A stretch of 30,627 nucleotides of DNA from Gammaproteobacteria bacterium (GTDB lineage: Bacteria > Pseudomonadota > Gammaproteobacteria > SZUA-21): contig QIKQ01000026.1 of the NCBI GenBank assembly GCA_003233075.1, positions 1 through 30,627 on the forward strand, read 5' to 3'. This document shows, piece after piece, positions 24,160 through 30,627 of the stretch. The stretch's first letter is position 1. Each line of letters starts with the position of its first letter. Below the pieces are notes generated by a model that was not told the DNA's origin, made no database searches, and worked only from the letters and a program-made list of their open reading frames with translations. The position numbers and the translations under genes were made by a program.

Positions 24160-25386
24160 ATGAAAAACGAATTTTCATTAAACAAGTTACTACTACTCTT
24201 TCTATTTTTTGTATTATTTTGGGCCCCCTACATTCAAGCAAAAAAATCTAAATCAGGTTTTGAGTTTAATTCTAAAATTGGTTTTGAAACGCGCTTATTC
24301 CAAGATTCCGCTTTAGATTCTCGCCAACATGGTAATAACTTATCAATCTGGTTTGAAACTGAAATATTTAAAGAATGGAAAAATAAAAAGTTAAGCTTGA
24401 CAATAACGCCCTTCTTTAGAATAGACGAAAATGACAAAGAACGCACGCACGGTGACTTGCGTGACTTTATGCTGCATAAAACTAGCCGCAAATGGGAACT
24501 CAAAATTGGCATAGGAAAAGTATTTTGGGGAGTCACTGAGTCACAACATTTAGTAGATATTATTAACCAAACAGATTCCGTTGAATCAACTGATGGTGAG
24601 GATAAACTCGGCCAGCCTATGGTTCACTTAATTTTAAAACCACAGGCTAGCACTATTGATTTATTTATATTACCCTACTTTCGCGAACGCACATTTGCTG
24701 GACTTAATGGCCGCTTAAGGTCAAACGCTTATGTTGATACTGATTTAACACAATACGAGTCCAGTAAAAAAGAAAAACAGATTGATTATGCCTTTCGTTG
24801 GTCTAGAACCATTAAAATATGGGACATTGGCTTATCCTATTTTTCAGGAACAAGTCGTTCGCCTAATTTTATTCCTACAGTAAACGGTGCTGGAGATAAT
24901 GTACTTATTCCCAGATATGAGTTAATCGATCAAACTGGTCTCGATTTGCAAGCTACCATAGGTAAGTGGCTTTGGAAACTTGAAGCAATAAAACGCCGCT
25001 CAAATAGTGCTAGTTATTCTGCGCTCACGACTGGCTTCGAATACACCTTATCTGGATTTAGAAAAAGCAAAGCCGATCTTGGCTTGTTAGTGGAATACTT
25101 ATACGACGACCGAGAAAACCCTGCGCTCACTCCGTTTGACAACGATGTTCTACTGGCTAGCCGAGTAGCCTTTAACGATCCCGCGTCATCTGAATTACTA
25201 TTTGGCTTTATTATCGATCTAAATAACGAAGAAAAAGCTTATTTTTTCGAATTCTCCAGACGCCTTAAACAGTCCTTTAAATTGTCAATTGAAGGACGCT
25301 TTTCTAGTAACACCAAACCCACCAGCGTACTTTATTCGCAACGTAATAATAATTACGTTCAACTTGAACTGGTAAAATACTTTTAA
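24160..25386 (+). CDS. Putative outer-membrane beta-barrel protein
   Basis: A 408-residue exported protein. Signal peptide about residues 1-27 (KLLLLFLFFVLFWAPYIQA). The mature sequence alternates polar and hydrophobic residues with many aromatics at strand ends, and the last residues are QLELVKYF with a terminal aromatic, the usual outer-membrane barrel signature. Strand-like repeats include LSLTITPFFRIDE, WELKIGIGKVFWG and DLGLLVEYLYDD. The ATG at 24160 lacks a clear ribosome site; a TTG 6 codons upstream is also in frame. It follows the LolA-like gene by 109 bases. Proteins of this kind often accompany MMPL/LolA-like pairs; function is not established. Confidence 0.72.
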   Translation: MKNEFSLNKLLLLFLFFVLFWAPYIQAKKSKSGFEFNSKIGFETRLFQDSALDSRQHGNNLSIWFETEIFKEWKNKKLSLTITPFFRIDENDKERTHGDLRDFMLHKTSRKWELKIGIGKVFWGVTESQHLVDIINQTDSVESTDGEDKLGQPMVHLILKPQASTIDLFILPYFRERTFAGLNGRLRSNAYVDTDLTQYESSKKEKQIDYAFRWSRTIKIWDIGLSYFSGTSRSPNFIPTVNGAGDNVLIPRYELIDQTGLDLQATIGKWLWKLEAIKRRSNSASYSALTTGFEYTLSGFRKSKADLGLLVEYLYDDRENPALTPFDNDVLLASRVAFNDPASSELLFGFIIDLNNEEKAYFFEFSRRLKQSFKLSIEGRFSSNTKPTSVLYSQRNNNYVQLELVKYF

Positions 25387-25825
25387 TAATTCAATCTAAA
25401 AAGTTTTTATTAGTTCTTATATTTAGCTGTACTTAGTTAATTTATAACAAAAAAATATAAACAATATTTCCAATATTGAGATACTTATTATTCATAAATC
25501 TTATGAAACCACATTATTTTTACTTATGGATAATTGTCAGCTAGAAGGGAAAACAATTGACCCATAAATAGTTTCTAAACAGATTTAAAGCCATTTTTTA
25601 CATATAGTCTATACTTTCAGCAACAATTAAAAAAATTAATATACCTTTGTTTAGTCAGGGTATTAGATCGGGGAAAATAATAATAATTTACATCACTTAA
25701 TAAATTTCACATGCTGACTTTCATCTCCAGTTGAATTTTCAACTCGTAGAGTAACAATGGTCAGGGAAGGATTATTTCATATTCATCTAACAAGTAGAGT
25801 ATGAGTACGCTGTATAGTTGTGTGC
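25387..25825. other. AT-rich intergenic region before GGDEF/EAL gene
   Basis: About 440 bases without a credible ORF. Apart from the palindrome at 25729-25744, I found no riboswitch-like fold, strong promoter or repeat. No GEMM-type c-di-GMP aptamer was recognised. Confidence 0.5.
25729..25744. promoter_or_regulatory. Perfect palindrome upstream of GGDEF/EAL gene
   Basis: AGTTGAA-TT-TTCAACT is a perfect inverted repeat about 80 bases before the gene. It could be a repressor site; the protein is unknown. Confidence 0.35.
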
Positions 25826-28384
25826 ATGGTGTTTCAAAATAAAATAAAATCAACAACTCCAAGTGTTCGTCGGCGTTATTTACTAGCGGCAGTGCTTATC
25901 GCCAGTCTTTTACTGCTCTGCGCTATATCTGCTCAGATATATGTTGATAAGGTCTCAAACGAAAGTAGCCTAAATATTGATGCCCATAAAAAAGTCTTAA
26001 AACAAGTCTATCATATTCAAAGTGCTCTGGCGCGAAGCGACAATATCATTAGTGATCATCTACTATCAGCAAAACTATCATCCGTTAATAAATGGAAAAT
26101 CGAATTTTCAGTTGCACTTAATTATTTAAATCAACTTGAAGCGACGTGGTGGTCTAGGACATTTGACATCCAACCTGAGTTAGATAAATTACGTCATGAA
26201 ATGAGCAAGCTACGATATAACTCTAAATCTCTACTCTATACTCGACTAAATATTGATAAACAATTTCCCGCGCTTTATTATGCGCGCTCCACAATGTTAC
26301 CTTTACATCGGACATACATGAGCGCTGCACGAAATGCCTTGGAAGAATTATCGACTTCAACGAATGAGCAAAAAACAGTACGTATGAAAATTTTACAAGC
26401 TCGTTGGATATGGTTGCGTATCGTTACCAATTTTCGAATGTATTTAATTAATCGATTAACTTCTATCGCAGAAGAGTCACTTGTAACTCAAGCAAAAGAT
26501 ATCGAGACTTTTTACGCTGAATTGGTTCGATTACTCACAGATTTAAAATCTATTAACGATAAAAAAGAACTGGATATAGAAACAAGTATTGCCATAAATA
26601 AAATGATAAATACCTCAACAGCCTGGCACCGAGATTTTCAACTTGTTAAAATAATTAACGCCAGTGCCAATTGGCGAACAGACCGAATAATTCGCATCGG
26701 TAAAATACAACCCGGTTATATTAATATTTCGAAGTATTTGCAAGCAATAATCGAAAAAATTGATTCTTCTTCTAGTTATGATTTAAGTACTCTATCAAAA
26801 ACAGCAAATGGAATAATTGTCGCATTATGGACACTCACCTTCTTTGGATTATTAATAATATTACTAGCTTACAAATATTTTGACTCAGCAATACTCAAGC
26901 CTATTCAACTTGTCACCGAAGCCTTGCATGCAGAAGCCTCAGGCGATCACAGTTATGAAATGCCTAGCGTTGAATTTCGAGAAACTCAAAATATGGTTAC
27001 CGCATTTTCTTTTATGCGTAATCAAATTCAAGTACGTCAATCACTCCTGGAGCACCAAGCCTTACATGATCGTCTCACCAGTTTACCTAATCGCTATCTA
27101 CTTGAGTCCAAGTTAGATGAATGTATTTCCCAAGGGCACGAAAATGCTCAATTAGGCTTAATGATATTGGACCTAAATCGATTTAAAGATATCAACGATT
27201 CCTTAGGGCATCATATTGGCGACCATGTTTTAGATCAGGCAGGCAACAGAGTTAAAGAAATATTACGCGAAACAGATACCATCGCGCGATGGGGTGGTGA
27301 TGAATTTGCGATTCTATTAATTGATTCAGATCAAGAACACTCGGTTATCGTCGCTGAAAAAATCACAGAAGCAATATCGAAAGTAATGAATGTTGATCAA
27401 AATTCTCTTTATATTGGTGCTAGTATAGGTATCGCTAACTACCCACAACACGCCTTGGATGCAGAGTCCTTGCTTAAATGCGCCGATATGGCAATGTACA
27501 TAGCCAAACGAAATAATAATTCTTATTTTGTTTATAACAGCAGTTTGCACGAGAAATCGGATTCACACATTCGAATTATTGATGGTCTTTCTGAAGCGAT
27601 AAATAGCGATCAGTTGGAACTGGCATTGCAGCCCATCAGTAACATAAAAACTAAAAAAATAGTTGGCGTTGATACCTTAATACGCTGGCAACATGATACG
27701 CATGGACTTGTTTCTGCTTATGATATAATTACTATTGCAGAACATCACGGATTAGTTCAGTTATTAATGCAATGGGTGCTCGACAAGGCACTCGCAGCGT
27801 ACCTTGAAATTACTCTGTCAGCTGAGCAATCAATCAATACTATTTCCGTTAACATCTCAATACATAACCTAAAAGATTCACGTTTTATTGAAATTTTGCA
27901 GCTAACTTTAGAAAAGTATAATTTTGACCCAACAAAACTTATGTTAGACATACCTGAAGAAGCAATTATGTCTGATTCGAGGTTAGTGCTTGATAATTTA
28001 TTTGCAGCTAGCTCTCTTGGAATTAAACTTGCAATTGATCATTATGGTACTGGCAATTCATCTCTCAGTATAATTAAACGTTTACCTATTAGTACGATTA
28101 AAATTGATAAATCATTTGTTAGCACAATGATGACTGATGACAATAATGCTATAATTGTTCGTTCAACAATTAATCTAGCACACAATTTAGGACTGAATGT
28201 AGTATCGGTTGGAATCGAAACCCACGATTTGTGGGATTTGGTCGAAATATTAGGCTCAGATTACGCTCAAGGTTTTATTATATCAGATCCAATGCCACCT
28301 ATTAATTTTAAGAACTGGTTATCTAACCAGTCCTCAACTAAAACTACACCTGAAATTTTATACGAACCATTACCAACAATCTAA
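25826..28384 (+). CDS. Membrane GGDEF protein with degenerate EAL domain
   Basis: An 852-residue c-di-GMP signalling protein. Two membrane helices (about 18-40 and 329-350) flank a helical periplasmic sensor. A HAMP-like linker leads to a GGDEF domain (about 415-570). The active site RWGGDEF (GGDEF 490-494) and the inhibitory RETD site (481-484, five residues before) are intact, so diguanylate cyclase activity is expected. The C-terminal EAL domain (about 580-825) has lost key residues: VDTLIRW replaces EAL-LRW, DHYGTG replaces DDFGTG and SVGIE replaces AEGVE. It should not hydrolyse c-di-GMP but might bind it. A GTG two codons upstream is an alternative start. The last codons run into a pilin-gene remnant on the other strand. 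Confidence 0.9.
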   Translation: MVFQNKIKSTTPSVRRRYLLAAVLIASLLLLCAISAQIYVDKVSNESSLNIDAHKKVLKQVYHIQSALARSDNIISDHLLSAKLSSVNKWKIEFSVALNYLNQLEATWWSRTFDIQPELDKLRHEMSKLRYNSKSLLYTRLNIDKQFPALYYARSTMLPLHRTYMSAARNALEELSTSTNEQKTVRMKILQARWIWLRIVTNFRMYLINRLTSIAEESLVTQAKDIETFYAELVRLLTDLKSINDKKELDIETSIAINKMINTSTAWHRDFQLVKIINASANWRTDRIIRIGKIQPGYINISKYLQAIIEKIDSSSSYDLSTLSKTANGIIVALWTLTFFGLLIILLAYKYFDSAILKPIQLVTEALHAEASGDHSYEMPSVEFRETQNMVTAFSFMRNQIQVRQSLLEHQALHDRLTSLPNRYLLESKLDECISQGHENAQLGLMILDLNRFKDINDSLGHHIGDHVLDQAGNRVKEILRETDTIARWGGDEFAILLIDSDQEHSVIVAEKITEAISKVMNVDQNSLYIGASIGIANYPQHALDAESLLKCADMAMYIAKRNNNSYFVYNSSLHEKSDSHIRIIDGLSEAINSDQLELALQPISNIKTKKIVGVDTLIRWQHDTHGLVSAYDIITIAEHHGLVQLLMQWVLDKALAAYLEITLSAEQSINTISVNISIHNLKDSRFIEILQLTLEKYNFDPTKLMLDIPEEAIMSDSRLVLDNLFAASSLGIKLAIDHYGTGNSSLSIIKRLPISTIKIDKSFVSTMMTDDNNAIIVRSTINLAHNLGLNVVSVGIETHDLWDLVEILGSDYAQGFIISDPMPPINFKNWLSNQSSTKTTPEILYEPLPTI

Positions 28385-28405
28385 AGAAGTCGCTGACTTT
28401 GCCCC
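28370..28405 (-). pseudogene. 3' fragment of a lost pilin gene
   Basis: This 36-base stretch matches 28504-28539, the 3' end of the intact pilin gene, with 32 of 36 bases the same. Read on the minus strand in the pilin frame it gives GAKSATSLDCW-stop, against GAKSATSSDCW-stop in the gene. Two of the three changes within the shared coding end are at third codon positions, as expected for paralogous genes. The plus-strand GGDEF/EAL gene ends within it. Confidence 0.65.
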
Positions 28406-28500
28406 GCAAGCGTGCCTGACCCCTTACATAACATCAGGTCTAATAGTATAAATAGATGAAGCTGCTAAGCCTGATGTTATGTAGGGGTCAGGCACCTTGC
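28406..28500. repeat. GTGCCTGACCCC-type palindromic repeat (REP-like)
   Basis: Arms 28412-28438 and 28470-28495 start GTGCCTGACCCC and end GGGGTCAGGCAC. They are inverted copies differing by one inserted base, and pairing extends outward with GCAAG/CTTGC. A 31-base loop separates them. It lies exactly between the pilin fragment and the intact pilin 3' end. It could also end transcription from both convergent genes. Confidence 0.7.
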
Positions 28501-28504
28501 CGTT

Positions 28505-28882
28505 TTACCAACAATCTGACGAAGTCGCTGATTTTGCCCCAGTATGGGTTAACGTAAAACTAGCGCATTTTGTATCCTTAGCTTGTGCGGCGCCTGACTT
28601 TGCTGCAGCAGTAATGGTATAGGTATTAGCGGCAGCCGCCGCACTTAAATCATAATATCCTTCAGGAGATACCTGATTGGCATAACAGCCTACATAAGTA
28701 TTAGTATTGGTACGACAACGTTCTAATACTGCAGCAGCATCCACTATCGCAACTTTAGCGTCTGCCCGACGTGCTTTATAAGATTGCTCTATATACAAGG
28801 GATAGCCAATAGTGACGATAATTGCAAGTATCGCTACCACTACCATTAATTCTATCAACGTAAAACCCTTTTCAGTCTTCAT
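28505..28882 (-). CDS. pilE: Type IV pilin (PilE-like)
   Basis: A 125-residue prepilin. The leader MKTEKG is cut before FTLIELMVVVAILAIIVTIG by PilD; the Glu at mature position 5 and the hydrophobic helix are standard. The C-terminal half has paired cysteines (CRTNTNTYVGC, and KC...DCW at the end) and an Ala-rich segment. Directly after PilY1 (17 bases, with AGGAG before the ATG), it matches the PilE-type minor pilin at the end of fimT-pilVWX-pilY1-pilE clusters. Whether it is a minor or major pilin cannot be decided here. A second, broken copy of its 3' end lies about 130 bases downstream. Confidence 0.9.
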   Translation of the reverse strand: MKTEKGFTLIELMVVVAILAIIVTIGYPLYIEQSYKARRADAKVAIVDAAAVLERCRTNTNTYVGCYANQVSPEGYYDLSAAAAANTYTITAAAKSGAAQAKDTKCASFTLTHTGAKSATSSDCW

Positions 28883-28899
28883 TATCCTGCTCCTTTTTC

Positions 28900-30627
28900 C
28901 TAGAATGTTCTTTCAAACCAATATGTTTTTCCAGTCAACTCGCCAAAACTTAGAGCTGGCGCTTTTTCAGGTCCAACCAATACTATTGGAGCACCGCCAC
29001 TATCCGGGAAAAACGGAGTTGGTGTAGGCGGTATGCCGCCACGAGCCAATTGATAAAATCGATCCCCTTTGGTTAAGTTGGTTAGGTTTCCAATCGAATC
29101 CAAGTTTAAAACTGGCGTTGCATCAGCTGCATTGATAATATAAGTACGACCACCACCTTGTGCTGCTTGACAGCCACTGGTTGCAATATTGGGAATATAC
29201 GATGTAAATAATATTTGGTTATTAATCGTTACGCTTGGCGCGAGTATTTTCTCGCCACTGTTCTCCATCGTGATATACCAACCGTTCTTCGAGGAAAGAG
29301 TACTTAAAGCAGCTGATTTTTGACTAGTCGTACCTTGACCAATCAAATTTGCCGTCGCATCGTATAGGTCAGACTCACTCCATGACGAATAAGTTGCCGG
29401 TGCTACGTAAACATCGGTAGATGTAAAGTTATAAAACCGATCAATCACATCCGAATCCAAGGGGTGGGCTCGCCAACCAGATCCCACGGCTATATTTAAC
29501 GATAAGGCACCGTTCTTTTTAATCAGCGATACATCGGGCGCATAATAGAAGCGTCGATTAGTTGATATCGTCGAACCACTCACCGATGCAACGACTCCAC
29601 CAGTCACCAAATCTTTTATCAGTTTAGCGCCATTAATTATGTCAAAGCGAAATATTTGACCACCCATATCACCTACCCAAAGTTGATTGGCATAACCATT
29701 TCCATTGGTATCAATAACGCGAATGTCAGACGGTATGCTGTATTCCATCGCCGTCAGCTTATTGTTAAACACACCTGTACTCACACCAGCAGACCATATT
29801 AATGCACCTGTCTTCGCATCTGCCATAAATATCGCTCGACCTTGATTATCGATTGTACGTACAGTAAAGGAGTCTTGATCTTCGTCGTAGCCACCACCGA
29901 ATATTAGGACGTCAGTTTCAGTCGTATCGATTAGCACTTTTGCTTTTATTGGCGCGGACCAAGTCTGGCCAAGCTCAGAATAACCCGTAGTCGCAGGAGT
30001 GATAGTCCAAAGTAACTTGGGTTTACTGCGATCAGTCACATCCATGGCGTAATAATTTCGACCGCCGCGTCTCATACCAAAATAAATGTAAACATGATCT
30101 CCATCTGTCGCTTCAATTTGATTATCACCATCTACATCTTTAACCCATACTGTAATCGTACCATCTAAGCCATAAGGCCGCGTTGGAGCACTTGAATTTA
30201 CATAAAAAGTGTTAAGGTTTGACAGTAACTCAAATGGTATGTAGGCAAATTGTTCCAAGCCTGTTTCGCCGTCGACTGCATAAATGAATCCTTCATTGGT
30301 GCCAAAAAAGATTGAGGTATCTGGATTAGCATCTGTACCACCGTAAGTAACAATGACAGGTCGTGAATGCAAGGGATCACCAATCTGATTACGTACTTCA
30401 GTCACATTTGTATCGCCGTCATAGTCTTTAATATCGACTCCTCGCGACCACTTCAATAAATCAGTACGATACGCTGCTGTTTGCGAAGCAATGCCAAGCA
30501 TCGTTAGATTGATTGCGGCATTATTTTCATCCAAGACATTAACTGCAAGCGAAAGGTCGATTGCTGTGCCTGCATACGCGGTCGTATTCGTAAATATTTT
30601 ACGACCGGATAAGCTAATTTTTGAAGC
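28900..30627 (-). CDS. pilY1: Type IV pilus tip/assembly protein PilY1 (C-terminal part)
   Basis: PilY1 is a large pilus-associated adhesin and assembly factor. The frame is open to the right edge, so 575 C-terminal residues are visible and the N-terminal part is outside; the TTG at 30534 is internal. The region is the PilY1 beta-propeller: SGRKIFT near the edge, FFGTNEGFIYAVDGETG, YYAMDVTDRSKPKLLW, and a GGQIFRFDI blade. DTNGNGYANQLW at about visible residue 306 resembles the calcium-binding loop of the family, though the spacing of acids is not perfect. It ends in a short Gly/Pro linker and GKTYWFERTF. Upstream pilX/pilW genes are expected to the right. Confidence 0.93.
   Translation of the reverse strand, partial: ASKISLSGRKIFTNTTAYAGTAIDLSLAVNVLDENNAAINLTMLGIASQTAAYRTDLLKWSRGVDIKDYDGDTNVTEVRNQIGDPLHSRPVIVTYGGTDANPDTSIFFGTNEGFIYAVDGETGLEQFAYIPFELLSNLNTFYVNSSAPTRPYGLDGTITVWVKDVDGDNQIEATDGDHVYIYFGMRRGGRNYYAMDVTDRSKPKLLWTITPATTGYSELGQTWSAPIKAKVLIDTTETDVLIFGGGYDEDQDSFTVRTIDNQGRAIFMADAKTGALIWSAGVSTGVFNNKLTAMEYSIPSDIRVIDTNGNGYANQLWVGDMGGQIFRFDIINGAKLIKDLVTGGVVASVSGSTISTNRRFYYAPDVSLIKKNGALSLNIAVGSGWRAHPLDSDVIDRFYNFTSTDVYVAPATYSSWSESDLYDATANLIGQGTTSQKSAALSTLSSKNGWYITMENSGEKILAPSVTINNQILFTSYIPNIATSGCQAAQGGGRTYIINAADATPVLNLDSIGNLTNLTKGDRFYQLARGGIPPTPTPFFPDSGGAPIVLVGPEKAPALSFGELTGKTYWFERTF

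Noticed and set aside
25387..25825. c-di-GMP riboswitch before the GGDEF/EAL gene
   Set aside because: No GEMM-like conserved core or paired stems were recognised in the stretch.

Overview
The window comes from an AT-rich, motile gammaproteobacterium. The evidence is a polar-type flagellar/chemotaxis locus (flgA-flgM-flgN divergent from cheV-cheR-flgBCDEFG) with sigma-54 and sigma-28 promoter sequences, a type IV pilus PilY1-pilin pair, and abundant c-di-GMP/sensory proteins. I cannot name the genus from sequence alone.

Layout. 1-6917 (minus): cheV, cheR, then flgB, C, D, E, F and a flgG cut by the left edge. 7267-8908 (plus): flgA, flgM, flgN. 8909-10042: a gene-free island full of stem-loops and inverted repeats. 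10043-11035 (plus): GbsR/MarR-type regulator and a small membrane protein, with a strong promoter carrying a perfect palindrome. 11129-11598: a broken DUF393 (DCC-type) gene. 11670-13787 (minus): membrane Cache/HAMP/PP2C (RsbU/SpoIIE-type) phosphatase. 14122-15675 (plus): PhnD-like sensor fused to a degenerate GGDEF domain. 15690-19057 (minus): three overlapping genes for a glycerol-kinase-like FGGY kinase, a glycerophosphodiester phosphodiesterase and an FAD glycerol-3-phosphate dehydrogenase. 19360-19839: NlpC/P60 lipoprotein, with a hairpin-rich repeat upstream and a MITE-like element downstream. 20210-25386 (plus): TetR regulator, MMPL/RND transporter, LolA-like periplasmic protein and a putative outer-membrane barrel. 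25826-28384: membrane GGDEF protein with a degenerate EAL domain. 28505-30627 (minus): type IV pilin and the C-terminal part of PilY1.

How the parts work together. The flagellar genes build the rod, hook and their assembly and regulatory factors. Promoter matches suggest sigma-54 control of flgA and flgB and sigma-28 control of cheV. The glycerol cassette would turn glycerophosphodiesters or glycerol into dihydroxyacetone phosphate. The TetR/MMPL/LolA-like/barrel cluster has one predicted component per envelope compartment and an operator-like palindrome over its promoter. It is the best candidate here for an incompletely described system, probably lipid or hydrophobic-substrate export across the envelope.

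The other unusual layer is non-coding. Several intergenic regions hold palindromic repeats whose hairpin loops present GGA. A fragment of a lost second pilin gene sits beside a GTGCCTGACCCC-type palindrome at the convergent end of the GGDEF/EAL gene.
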